Position numbers and translations under genes: made by a program | Shown: positions 9,380 through 18,326 of the stretch, piece after piece | How the letters are laid out: every line of letters begins with the position of its first letter | Position numbering within the stretch: position 1 is the stretch's first letter | The notes under the pieces: model-generated | Database searches by the model: none | What the model was told of the DNA's origin: nothing | Seen by the model: the letters and a program-made list of their open reading frames with translations, nothing else | From: a beta proteobacterium AAP51 | Lineage (GTDB): Bacteria > Pseudomonadota > Gammaproteobacteria > Burkholderiales > Burkholderiaceae_C | Length of the DNA stretch: 64,000 nucleotides | Assembly: GCA_001295905.1 (NCBI GenBank) | Contig: LJHT01000016.1 | Coordinates: forward strand, 49,281 to 113,280 | Direction of reading: 5' to 3'

Positions 9380-10381
9380 ATGCGATCCATCTCGTGTCTT
9401 CCTGCCCTGCGCCGCGGCGCTGCACTGGCCCTGCTGGCCGCGGCGCTGCTGCCCGCCCAGGCCCAGCAGAAGTTCGTCTTCACGACCAACTGGTACGCCC
9501 AGGCCGAACACGGCGGCTTCTACGAGGCCCTGGCCTCGGGGCTGTACAAGCAGCAGGGCCTGGATGTCACGCTGAAGATGGGCGGCCCGCAGCTCAACAT
9601 CATGCAGCTGCTGGCCGCCGGCCAGACCGACTGCGTGATGGGCTACGACATGCAGACCCTGGCCGCCTGGCAGCAGGGCGTGAACGCGGTGACGGTGGCC
9701 GCCACCTTCCAGAAAGACCCGCTGGTGCTCATCGGCCACCCCGAGAACTTCCGTCGCATGGAAGACCTGAAGGGCAAGACCATCCTCATCTCGCCGGCCG
9801 GCTTCACGGTGCAGTGGCCCTGGCTGAAGCAGAAGTACGGGCTGGACGACCGCCAGCGCCGTCCCTACAACTTCAGCATCCAGCCCTTCATCGCCGACAA
9901 GAACGTGGTGCAGCAGGGCTACCTCAGCAGCGAGCCCTACGCCATCGAGAAGGAAGCCGGCTTCAAGCCCACGGCCATTCTGCTGGCCGACCACGGCTGG
10001 CCGCCCTACAGCCAGACCATCGTCTGCATGGAAAAGACGGTGAAGGAACGCCCGCAGGCCGTGGCCGCCTTCGTGAAGGCCACGATGCTGGGCTACAAGC
10101 GCTACCTGCAGGGCGACCCGAGCGCCGGCAACGCGCTCATCAAAAAAGACAACCCCGCCATGACCGACGACCGCCTGGCCGAAGGCATACGCCTGATGAA
10201 CCAGAGCGGCATGGTCTTCGGTGGTGACGCGGCCCGGCTGGGCGCCGGCATCATCACCGCGCAGCGCATGCAGCAGACCTTCGACCTGATGGTGCAGCTC
10301 AAGCAGGTCGACCCGCAGAAGGTGAACCTGCAGCGCACCTACACGACGCAGTTCGTGAAGGACCTGAAGGTCATGCCCTGA
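9380..10381 (+). CDS. ABC transporter substrate-binding protein, NMT1/THI5 type
   Basis: Periplasmic solute-binding protein of 333 residues with a signal peptide ending near AQA (about residue 28). It has the NMT1/THI5-like fold markers TTNWYAQAEHGGFYEALASGLY, GGPQLNIMQLLAAGQTDCVMGYD and LKGKTILIS. Families with this fold bind thiamine pyrimidine precursors, riboflavin, nitrate/taurine-like or aromatic ligands, so the ligand cannot be assigned here. No TPP riboswitch was found in the 133 bases upstream. It is followed by an ATPase and a permease gene, completing an importer. The ATG at 9380 gives a normal signal peptide; the upstream in-frame extension does not. Confidence 0.87.
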   Translation: MRSISCLPALRRGAALALLAAALLPAQAQQKFVFTTNWYAQAEHGGFYEALASGLYKQQGLDVTLKMGGPQLNIMQLLAAGQTDCVMGYDMQTLAAWQQGVNAVTVAATFQKDPLVLIGHPENFRRMEDLKGKTILISPAGFTVQWPWLKQKYGLDDRQRRPYNFSIQPFIADKNVVQQGYLSSEPYAIEKEAGFKPTAILLADHGWPPYSQTIVCMEKTVKERPQAVAAFVKATMLGYKRYLQGDPSAGNALIKKDNPAMTDDRLAEGIRLMNQSGMVFGGDAARLGAGIITAQRMQQTFDLMVQLKQVDPQKVNLQRTYTTQFVKDLKVMP

Positions 10382-10391
10382 AGCGCGCGGC

Positions 10392-11171
10392 GTGAGCGCG
10401 GCCTCTGGCCCGGCCATCCAGCTGCTGGGCGTTGAAAAGACCTATGCCAACGGCACGCAGGCCCTGTTGCCCGTGCAGCTGGAGGTGGCGCGCGGCGAGT
10501 TCCTCACGCTGCTGGGCCCCAGCGGCTGCGGCAAGAGCACGCTGCTGAAGATGGTGGCCGGCCTGCTGGCGCCCACCGCCGGCACGGTGCAGCGCTGGGG
10601 GCAGCCCGTGGTTGCGGGCACGGCGGCCGGAAGCGAACTGGGCTTCGTGTTCCAGGAGCCCACGCTGATGCCCTGGGCGTGTGTGGCCGACAACGTGCGC
10701 CTGCCGCTCGATCTGGCCGGCGTGCCGCGCGCCGAAGCCCAGGCGCGCGTGCTCGAGGCCCTGCAGCGCGTGGGCCTGGCCGGCTTCGAACAGAGCCTGC
10801 CGCGTGAACTGAGTGGCGGCATGAAGATGCGCGTGTCCATCGCGCGCAGCCTGGTCACGCGCCCGCGCCTGCTGCTGATGGACGAACCCTTCGGCGCGCT
10901 GGACGAGATCACGCGCTACCGGCTCGACAGCGACCTGCTCCAGCTGTGGCAGCAGCAGGGGCTGACGGTGGTGTTCGTCACCCATTCCATCCACGAAGCG
11001 GTGTTCCTGAGCCAGCGAGTGCTGGTGATGGCCGCGCGCCCGGGGCGCGTGGTGGACGAGGTGTGCATCGACGAACCCTACCCACGCGAGGCGGCCTTCC
11101 GCGTGAGCACCGGCTTTGCGCAGCTGGCTGCGCGCTTGCAGGCCAGCCTGTTGGGGGCCAGCACGGCATGA
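10392..11171 (+). CDS. ABC transporter ATPase subunit (SsuB/TauB-like)
   Basis: Cytoplasmic ATPase of the importer, 259 residues. Walker A is GPSGCGKST (42-50), followed by the Q-loop in FVFQEPTLMPW, signature LSGGM, Walker B LLLMDEPFGALDE and H-loop FVTHSIHEA. The VTHSIHEAVFLSQRVLVMAARPGR segment is typical of the nitrate/sulfonate/taurine ATPase group. The start is a GTG at 10392, 10 bases after the substrate-binding gene. Its stop overlaps the permease start (ATGA), indicating coupling. Confidence 0.93.
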   Translation: MSAASGPAIQLLGVEKTYANGTQALLPVQLEVARGEFLTLLGPSGCGKSTLLKMVAGLLAPTAGTVQRWGQPVVAGTAAGSELGFVFQEPTLMPWACVADNVRLPLDLAGVPRAEAQARVLEALQRVGLAGFEQSLPRELSGGMKMRVSIARSLVTRPRLLLMDEPFGALDEITRYRLDSDLLQLWQQQGLTVVFVTHSIHEAVFLSQRVLVMAARPGRVVDEVCIDEPYPREAAFRVSTGFAQLAARLQASLLGASTA

Positions 11172-11950
11172 AAGAGGCGGCGCGCAAGGTGGTATGGCCG
11201 CTGGTCGTGGCCGTGGCGCTGCTGGCGCTGTGGCAGGGCGCGGTGGTGTTCTTCGAGGTGCGGCCCGTGCTGCTGCCCTCGCCGCTGCGCGTGGCGCAGG
11301 CCCTGGCGGAAGACGCGGGCCTCTTGTTCCCCGCCTTGCTGAACACGCTGTGGATCACGGCCCTGGCCTTCGTGCTGGCCGTGCTGCTGGGCACCGCCAT
11401 CGCGTTTGCCTTCGTGCAAAGCCGCGCCATCGAGACGGCCTTCTTTCCCTATGCCGTGCTGCTGCAGGTGACGCCCATCGTGGCCATTGCGCCGCTCATC
11501 ATCATCTGGGTGAAAGACCCCACGGCCTCGCTCGTGGTGTGTGCGGCGCTGGTGGCGCTGTTTCCCATCATCAGCAACACCACGCTGGGCCTGCGCAGCG
11601 TCGACCCCGGGCTGCTGGCCTACTTCCGCCTGCAGGGCGCCACGCGCTGGCAGACGCTGTGGCGGCTGCGCGTGCCTTCGGCGCTACCGTTTTTCTTTGG
11701 TGGGCTGCGCATCAGCAGCGGGCTGGCGCTCATCGGCGCGGTGGTGGCCGAGTTCGTGGCCGGTGGCGGTGGCACGGGCGTGGGGCTGGCCTTCCAGATC
11801 TTGTATGCCGGCTACCAGCTGAACATTCCGCGCATGTTCGCGGCGCTGTTCCTCATTGCCGTGGCTGGCGTGCTGCTGTTTGCGTTGATGGCCGGGCTGT
11901 CGCGCTGGGCGCTGGCCGGCTGGCACGAGAGCGAAGCGCCGGCGGAGTGA
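11168..11950 (+). CDS. ABC transporter permease (SsuC/TauC-like)
   Basis: Inner-membrane permease, 260 residues with about six membrane segments. The EAA-type loop is YFRLQGATRWQTLWRLRVPSALPFFFGGLRIS, split here by family convention around the conserved G. The start overlaps the ATPase stop. With the two upstream genes it forms a complete importer of the NMT1/THI5 substrate-binding class. It converges on the FAD oxidoreductase gene with only 19 bases between stops. Confidence 0.91.
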   Translation: MKEAARKVVWPLVVAVALLALWQGAVVFFEVRPVLLPSPLRVAQALAEDAGLLFPALLNTLWITALAFVLAVLLGTAIAFAFVQSRAIETAFFPYAVLLQVTPIVAIAPLIIIWVKDPTASLVVCAALVALFPIISNTTLGLRSVDPGLLAYFRLQGATRWQTLWRLRVPSALPFFFGGLRISSGLALIGAVVAEFVAGGGGTGVGLAFQILYAGYQLNIPRMFAALFLIAVAGVLLFALMAGLSRWALAGWHESEAPAE

Positions 11951-11969
11951 GCGGTCTCGGCAAGCCGCC

Positions 11970-13694
11970 TCAGTGCGCGGCGCGGGCGGCCAGCTGCGCC
12001 AGCATCGAGCGGCCCACCGATTCGGCCACCTCGATGCCATCCACCCCGGCCGACATGATGCCGCCGGCATAACCGGCGCCTTCCCCGGCCGGGTAGAGGC
12101 CGTGCGTATTCAGGCTTTGATGGTCGCGCCCGCGCGTGATGCGCAGCGGCGAGCTGGTGCGCGTCTCCACGCCGGTGAGCACGGCGTCGGGCATGGAGAA
12201 GCCGGGAATCTGTTTCTCGAAGGCCGGCAGCGCTTCGCGGATGGCGTCCAGCGCGTAGGTGGGCAGGCTGGGCTGCTGCGGGTCGGCCAGGTCGGTGAGG
12301 TGCACGCCGGGCTTGTAGCTGGGCAGCACGTTGCCGAACACCGCGCTCTTCTGGCGCTTGATGAAATCGCCCACCAGCTGGCCCGGCGCCAGGTAGCCGC
12401 CGCCGCCCAGCTCGAAGGCGCGGCTTTCCCAGATGCGCTGGAAGGCCACGCCGTCCAGAGGGTTCACCGGTCCCTCAGTCTTGCCGTCCTGCCGGTAGTC
12501 CTGCGGGTTGATGCCCACCACGATGCCGGCGTTGGCGTTGCGTTCGTTGCGGCTGTACTGGCTCATGCCGTTGGTGACCACGCGGTTCGGCTCGGAAGTG
12601 GCCGCCACCACGGTGCCGCCCGGGCACATGCAGAAGCTGTAGACGCCGCGGCCGTTGCTGGCGTGGTGCACGATCTTGTAGTCGGCCGCGCCCAGGATGG
12701 GGTGGCCGGCGCTGGGGCCGAAACGCGCACGGTCGATGACGCTTTGCGGGTGCTCGATGCGGAAGCCCACCGAGAAGGGCTTGGCTTCGAGGTAGACACC
12801 GCGCTGCTGCAGCATGGCGAAGGTGTCGCGCGCGCTGTGGCCCAGGGCCAGCACCACGTGGTCGGCTTCGATCTGCTCGCCGCTGGCCAGCACCACGCCG
12901 CGGATGCGCCGCTGGGGCTGTGCCTCGCCGCGCACGGTGGCTTCTTCCACCAGCACGTCCGTGACATGCTGCTGGAAGCGGATTTCGCCGCCCAGCGCCT
13001 CGATGTCGGCGCGCAGCTTCTCCACCATGCTCACCAGCCGGAAGGTGCCGATGTGGGGCTTGGCGACATACAGGATCTCTTCGGGCGCGCCGGCCTTCAC
13101 GAACTCGGTCAGCACCTTGCGCGTGAGGTGGCGCGGGTCGGAGATCTGGCTCCAGAGCTTGCCGTCGCTGAAGGTGCCGGCGCCGCCTTCGCCGAACTGC
13201 ACGTTCGATTCCGGGTTCAGCACGCTCTTGCGCCACAAGCCCCAGGTGTCCTTGGTGCGCTCGCGCACGGGCTTGCCACGCTCCAGCACCAGCGGCCGCA
13301 GGCCCATCTGCGCCAGGATCAGCGCCGCGAAGATGCCACAGGGCCCGAAGCCGATGACCAGCGGGCGCGGGGCCGCCGGGGCGGCGAAGTCGGCCGGCGC
13401 GTGCGTACGCAGGGTGTCCTGGGCGTGGCCGACGAGCTTGTAGCGGGTGTCGGGCGCCACGCGCACATGGGCGTCGCCCTGGAAGCGCGCCAGCACGGCA
13501 GCTTCGCCGTCGACTTCGCAGTCGACGGTGTAGCTCAGCACGATGGCGCTCTTCTTGCGCGCGTCCCAGGCGCGGCGGAACACCGTGAAGGCCTTCAGCG
13601 CGCTGCTGGCAATGCCCAGGCGCGACAAGACCGCCGCGCGAAGCTCGGCTTCCGCGTGGTTCAGAGGCAATCGAAGTTCGGTGATGCGCAGCAT
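11970..13694 (-). CDS. FAD-dependent oxidoreductase (COG2509-like)
   Basis: A 574-residue cytoplasmic flavoprotein of a widespread but poorly characterised family. It has an N-terminal ferredoxin-fold-like domain of about 95 residues (LPLNHAEAELRAAVLSRLGI), then the FAD-binding GFGPCGIFAALILAQMG (about 115-131) and LERGKPVRERTKDTWGLWRK. The family segment NVQFGEGGAGTFSDGKLWSQI and a C-terminal FAD-binding GAGYAGGIMSAGVDGIEVAE follow. The substrate is unknown. Some relatives are annotated as NAD(P)/FAD-dependent dehydrogenases. It faces the ABC transporter convergently and lies downstream of a small basic gene on the same strand. Confidence 0.88.
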   Translation of the reverse strand: MLRITELRLPLNHAEAELRAAVLSRLGIASSALKAFTVFRRAWDARKKSAIVLSYTVDCEVDGEAAVLARFQGDAHVRVAPDTRYKLVGHAQDTLRTHAPADFAAPAAPRPLVIGFGPCGIFAALILAQMGLRPLVLERGKPVRERTKDTWGLWRKSVLNPESNVQFGEGGAGTFSDGKLWSQISDPRHLTRKVLTEFVKAGAPEEILYVAKPHIGTFRLVSMVEKLRADIEALGGEIRFQQHVTDVLVEEATVRGEAQPQRRIRGVVLASGEQIEADHVVLALGHSARDTFAMLQQRGVYLEAKPFSVGFRIEHPQSVIDRARFGPSAGHPILGAADYKIVHHASNGRGVYSFCMCPGGTVVAATSEPNRVVTNGMSQYSRNERNANAGIVVGINPQDYRQDGKTEGPVNPLDGVAFQRIWESRAFELGGGGYLAPGQLVGDFIKRQKSAVFGNVLPSYKPGVHLTDLADPQQPSLPTYALDAIREALPAFEKQIPGFSMPDAVLTGVETRTSSPLRITRGRDHQSLNTHGLYPAGEGAGYAGGIMSAGVDGIEVAESVGRSMLAQLAARAAH

Positions 13695-13763
13695 GGCACT
13701 CAGCAGGGTGTCTGGTGCGCTGCACCCGGCCCTGTCGTCAGGCCCGACAGGGCTTCAGCCCGC

Positions 13764-13797
13764 CCCAGCCCCGGGCAGCGCAAGGCGCCGGGCTGGG
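13764..13797 (-). terminator. Possible hairpin terminator after the small basic gene
   Basis: Eight-base perfect arms at 13764-13771 and 13790-13797 with an 18-base GC-rich interior lie 12 bases beyond the stop of the 55-residue gene on the minus strand. No T tract follows, so intrinsic termination is uncertain. Confidence 0.35.
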
Positions 13798-13808
13798 TGC
13801 GGTGGGCT

Positions 13809-13976
13809 TCAGCCGCCCTTCTTGGGGCGCTTGCCGGGGTTCTTCTTGCTGCGCGTGTGCGAGCCGCGCTCGAGGCTGCTCTTCTGGCCGCGGTGCACCG
13901 TCACGGTCACGCCGGCGGGGGCAGGGGGGCGGGGCGTGGCGCGCTTGTCGGCTTCGGTACGGATCTTCTGGGCCAT
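13809..13976 (-). CDS. Small Lys/Arg-rich protein (55 residues)
   Basis: An unlisted short gene. The product begins MAQKIRTEADKRATPR, continues through a valine-rich stretch and ends in a very basic tail (SKKNPGKRPKKGG). About a third of the residues are Lys or Arg, so it is predicted to bind nucleic acid or the ribosome; this is inference only. Support for coding comes from the balanced hydrophilic composition, an ATG with a weak GAAAG ribosome site and a well-placed stop. A short hairpin also follows, and the gene fits a slot between lpxC and the FAD oxidoreductase that would otherwise be empty. I do not recognise the family with confidence. Confidence 0.62.
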   Translation of the reverse strand: MAQKIRTEADKRATPRPPAPAGVTVTVHRGQKSSLERGSHTRSKKNPGKRPKKGG

Positions 13977-14093
13977 GATTGGCTTTCAAGGAAATTGGGG
14001 TCGAACCCGCGATTAGGCCACAGTTGGGCGGCTGCCGGCCAGAGGCGGGTTGTGGAAGATGCCTGGCGCCCAGCCGACCGAGGCGGCTTCGCG

Positions 14094-14099
14094 GACAAT
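14094..14099 (+). promoter_or_regulatory. Candidate -10 box for leaderless lpxC transcript
   Basis: GACAAT lies 7 bases before the lpxC ATG, the usual distance from a -10 hexamer to the transcription start. There is no Shine-Dalgarno sequence, so a leaderless mRNA is predicted. No convincing -35 box was found. Confidence 0.35.
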
Positions 14100-14106
14100 G
14101 CGGTCC

Positions 14107-15042
14107 ATGATCCAGCAGCGCACCCTCCAGTCGCTCACCCGCGCCGTGGGCGTGGGCGTGCACAGCGGCCAGAAGGTTGAGCTCACGCTGCGCCCGGCCC
14201 CGCCCGACACCGGCGTCGTCTTCCGCCGCGTCGACCTGCCCGAGCCCGTGGACATTCCCGTCAACGCCTATGCCGTGAGCGACACGCGCATGGCCAGCAC
14301 CATCAGCCCCGGCGGCAACCCCGACGCACCCAAAGTGCAGACCATCGAACACCTGATGTCGGCCTGCGCCGGGCTGGGCCTGGACAACCTTTGCATCGAC
14401 ATCACCGCCGAAGAGGTGCCCATCCTCGATGGCAGCGCCGCCAGCTTCGTCTTCCTGTTGCAAAGCGCGGGCATCCAGCTGCAGAACGCGCCCAAGCGCT
14501 TCCTGAAGGTGCTCAAGCCCGTGGAAGTGCGCGAAGGCGAGGGCCGCAGCCTGAAGTGGGCGCGGTTGGAGCCCTTCCACGGCTACAAGCTCAGCTTCGA
14601 GATCGAGTTCAACCACCCGGCGGTCGATGCCACCGGCCGGCGCGTCGAATTCGATTTCGGCGGCGGCCAGTACAAGCGTGACATCGCGCGCGCCCGCACC
14701 TTCGGCTTCACGAAAGACGTTGAGCTGATGCGATCGCGCGGCCTGGGCCTGGGGGGCAATATGGACAACGTGATCGTCATCGACGACCACAAGGTGCTGA
14801 ACAGCGAAGGCCTGCGCTACGACGACGAGTTCGTGAAGCACAAGATCCTCGACGCCATCGGCGACCTGCACATCGCCGGCAAGCCCTTGCTGGCCAGCTA
14901 TGTGGCCTACAAGAGCGGCCACGCGCTGAACAACAAGCTGCTGCGCGCGCTGCTGGCCGACGAGACGGCGTTCGAGGTGGTCACCTTCGAACGCGATGCC
15001 GAAGCGCCCCGTGGCTTCGCCGAACTGGCACCGGCCTGGTAG
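14107..15042 (+). CDS. lpxC: LpxC, UDP-3-O-acyl-N-acetylglucosamine deacetylase
   Basis: Zinc-dependent deacetylase, the committed step of lipid A synthesis in the cytoplasm. The 311-residue product starts at the family N-terminus [21 protein letters not shown]. It has the catalytic/zinc pair EH at 81-82, the second zinc cluster in [11 protein letters not shown] and the late catalytic histidine in [10 protein letters not shown]. Length is normal. The preceding minus-strand gene is divergent, so lpxC must have its own promoter rather than read-through from ftsZ. It is followed 33 bases later by a small membrane protein gene. Confidence 0.97.
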   Translation: MIQQRTLQSLTRAVGVGVHSGQKVELTLRPAPPDTGVVFRRVDLPEPVDIPVNAYAVSDTRMASTISPGGNPDAPKVQTIEHLMSACAGLGLDNLCIDITAEEVPILDGSAASFVFLLQSAGIQLQNAPKRFLKVLKPVEVREGEGRSLKWARLEPFHGYKLSFEIEFNHPAVDATGRRVEFDFGGGQYKRDIARARTFGFTKDVELMRSRGLGLGGNMDNVIVIDDHKVLNSEGLRYDDEFVKHKILDAIGDLHIAGKPLLASYVAYKSGHALNNKLLRALLADETAFEVVTFERDAEAPRGFAELAPAW

Positions 15043-15075
15043 CCCGGCCCAGGCCCACTGCAGGAAATACCCGCT

Positions 15076-15261
15076 ATGATGGTTTTCCGCCTCGTCTTCG
15101 CGCTGCTGCTCGTCAGCGGGCTGCTGTGTTTTGCCGTCTACATCGGCACCGGCCAGGCGGTGTGGCGGCAGCGCGGCCTGGTGGTGCTGAAGTGGACGGT
15201 GCTGGCCGCGCTGGGTTTCTTCGCCGTGCTCATCCTGGAGCGGCTGGCGCTGATGCTGTAG
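15076..15261 (+). CDS. Small two-segment membrane protein (61 residues)
   Basis: A 61-residue protein of unknown function with two predicted membrane helices (about residues 4-24 and 38-57) joined by a short loop with Trp, Arg and Gln. It begins MMVFRLVFALLLVSG. A GGAAA sequence lies 8 bases before the first ATG. The gene sits directly after lpxC on the same strand and probably shares its transcript. I do not recognise a named family. Confidence 0.75.
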   Translation: MMVFRLVFALLLVSGLLCFAVYIGTGQAVWRQRGLVVLKWTVLAALGFFAVLILERLALML

Positions 15262-15299
15262 CGGCCGCGGCGGGCCGTCAGAGGGCCGTCATAGGGCTC

Positions 15300-16472
<1,173 letters not shown>

Positions 16473-16496
16473 CAGGGGTTGTTCTCACGCGTGCCC

Positions 16497-16502
16497 GACA
16501 AT
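16497..16502 (+). promoter_or_regulatory. Candidate -10 box for leaderless Nif3-family transcript
   Basis: GACAAT ends 7 bases before the ATG at 16510, the same layout as at lpxC, again with no Shine-Dalgarno sequence. This favours the second of two in-frame ATG codons (16501 and 16510) as the real start. Confidence 0.33.
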
Positions 16503-16509
16503 GCACGCC

Positions 16510-17262
16510 ATGGCCGATCGGGTTCAAGTCGAAGAGTTCCTGCAGCAACTGCTGCAGCCGCAAGCCTTCAAGGATTATGGGCCGAACGGTCTGCAGGTCG
16601 AGGGCGCGCCCGAGGTGCGCCGCGTGGCCTCGGGCGTCACGGCCAGCCTGGCTTTCATCGACGCGGCCATCGCCGCGGGTGCCGACACGCTGCTGGTGCA
16701 CCACGGCCTGTTCTGGCGCGGGCAGGACGGCCGCCTCACCGGCTGGCTGGGCACCCGGGTGCGGCGCCTGATGCAGGCGAACGTGAACCTCTTTGCCTAC
16801 CACCTGCCGCTGGACGCCCATGCCGAGCTGGGCAACAACGCCCAGCTGGGCATGCTGCTGGGGCTGCAGGCCGATGCGCGCTTCGGCGAGCAGGCGCTGG
16901 GCTTCATCGGCTGGGCCACCATGGGCCTGCAGACGCTGCCCGCGTTGCTGCGCACCACGCAGGCCCAGCTGGGCCGTGAGGCCGTGGTGGTGCCGGGCGA
17001 CGGCCGCCCGTTGCGCCGCATCGCCTGGTGCACGGGCGGGGCCCAGGGCTACTTCGAAGAAGCCATCGCCGCAGGTGCCGATGCCTTCGTCACTGGCGAG
17101 ATCTCCGAGCCCCAGGCGCACCTGGCCCGCGAAACCGGCGTGGCCTTCATCGCCTGTGGCCACCACGCCACCGAACGCTACGGTGCGCCGGCGGTGGCCT
17201 CGCACCTGGCGGCGCATTTCGGACTCGATCACGAGTTCATCGACATCCACAATCCGGCATGA
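16510..17262 (+). CDS. Nif3-like dinuclear metal-centre protein
   Basis: Nif3/YbgI-family protein, 250 residues. Relatives bind two metal ions and have been linked to GTP cyclohydrolase-like or metal-trafficking roles, but the biological function is open. Metal-binding segments are LLVHHGLFW, the LDAH segment, and GHHATERYG near the C-terminus. The N-terminal AFKDYGPNGLQVEG is diagnostic. ATG 16510 is preferred over 16501 because it matches the family N-terminus. It precedes a PdxA-like gene by 67 bases on the same strand. Confidence 0.88.
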   Translation: MADRVQVEEFLQQLLQPQAFKDYGPNGLQVEGAPEVRRVASGVTASLAFIDAAIAAGADTLLVHHGLFWRGQDGRLTGWLGTRVRRLMQANVNLFAYHLPLDAHAELGNNAQLGMLLGLQADARFGEQALGFIGWATMGLQTLPALLRTTQAQLGREAVVVPGDGRPLRRIAWCTGGAQGYFEEAIAAGADAFVTGEISEPQAHLARETGVAFIACGHHATERYGAPAVASHLAAHFGLDHEFIDIHNPA

Positions 17263-17329
17263 GGACGCGCAGCTGCGCCTGCGCGCAGATGCGCGCTGCA
17301 TGCCGGGCCCGAGCTCAGGGAGGGCCGGC

Positions 17330-18322
17330 ATGAAGCCGCTGCTGGTGACCATGGGTGATGCTGCCGGCATCGGCCCAGAGATCATCGTGAAGGCCTTCCG
17401 GGCCGGCGCGCTGGCCGATGCCGTGGTGCTGGCCGACCCGGCCGTGATGCGCCGCGCCGGCAGCCCCATGACAGCGCTGATCACCTCGCCGGAAGACCTG
17501 GCGGCCGTGCCCCCGGGCTGCCTGCCCGTGCTGGTGCCCCCCGGCCTGCCCGAGGGGCTGGCGCGGCGGCTGCCCGGCCAGGTGCATGCCGACAACGGTG
17601 CCGCTGCCGCGCGCTGCATCGAACACGCCGTGGCGCTGGTGCAGGCGGGGCAGGGCGCCGGGCTCGTGACGGCCCCTTTGCACAAGGAAGCGCTGGCCGC
17701 TGCTGGCGTGCCCTACCCCGGCCACACCGAGATGCTGCAGGCCCTGGCCGCCACGCTGGGCCAGCCCCTGCCGCCGGTGCGCATGATGCTGGCCAACGAA
17801 GAGCTGCGCGTGGTGCTCGTCACCATCCACCTGTCGCTGCGCCGCGCCATCGACGCCATCACCTTCGAGGCCGTGCTGCACACGCTGCGCATCGCCCACC
17901 GGGCTGCGGCCGGTTGGGGGCAGACGGCGCCGCGCATCGCCGTGGCGGGCCTGAACCCGCATGCCGGCGAAGGCGGGCTGTTCGGTGATGAAGAACTGCG
18001 CATCATCGGCCCGGCCGTGCAGGCGGCCCGTGCCGAAGGCATCGCCGCGAGCGGCCCGCATGCACCCGACACGGTGTTCATGCGCGCGCGACGCGGCGCC
18101 TTCGATCTCGTCGTGGCCATGACCCACGACCACGGCCTCATACCGGTAAAGTACCTCGGCGTGGAGCACGGCGTCAACGTCACGCTGGGCCTGCCCTTCG
18201 TGCGCACCAGCCCCGACCACGGCACCGCCTTCGACATCGCTGGCCAGGGCCGGGCCGACCCTTCCAGTCTTTTGGCAGCGCTGCAGATGGCGCGGCGCCT
18301 GAGCACCGGCGTCGCCGCGTGA
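17330..18322 (+). CDS. PdxA-family dehydrogenase (4-phosphoerythronate/threonate or 4-hydroxythreonine-4-P type)
   Basis: NAD-dependent, metal-dependent oxidative decarboxylase of the PdxA family, 330 residues. Motifs are GDAAGIGPEI at residues 8-17 (GDPAGIGPE in most members), TAPLHKEA, PGHTEML, the metal histidine in TIHLSLRRA, GLNPHAGEGGLFG and THDHGLIPVKYLG. The last segment looks more like the PdxA2 group acting on four-carbon acid sugars than pyridoxal-phosphate PdxA, which usually has HDQGL and often neighbours ksgA. I therefore leave the symbol blank. AGGGAGG at 17317-17323 fixes the start. It converges on DUF1631 with 4 bases between stops. Confidence 0.82.
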   Translation: MKPLLVTMGDAAGIGPEIIVKAFRAGALADAVVLADPAVMRRAGSPMTALITSPEDLAAVPPGCLPVLVPPGLPEGLARRLPGQVHADNGAAAARCIEHAVALVQAGQGAGLVTAPLHKEALAAAGVPYPGHTEMLQALAATLGQPLPPVRMMLANEELRVVLVTIHLSLRRAIDAITFEAVLHTLRIAHRAAAGWGQTAPRIAVAGLNPHAGEGGLFGDEELRIIGPAVQAARAEGIAASGPHAPDTVFMRARRGAFDLVVAMTHDHGLIPVKYLGVEHGVNVTLGLPFVRTSPDHGTAFDIAGQGRADPSSLLAALQMARRLSTGVAA

Positions 18323-18326
18323 GGCG

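Noticed and set aside
6813..14106. The ftsZ-lpxC block as a mobile or genomic island.
   Set aside because: No integrase, transposase, tRNA border, direct repeats or clear composition shift was found.
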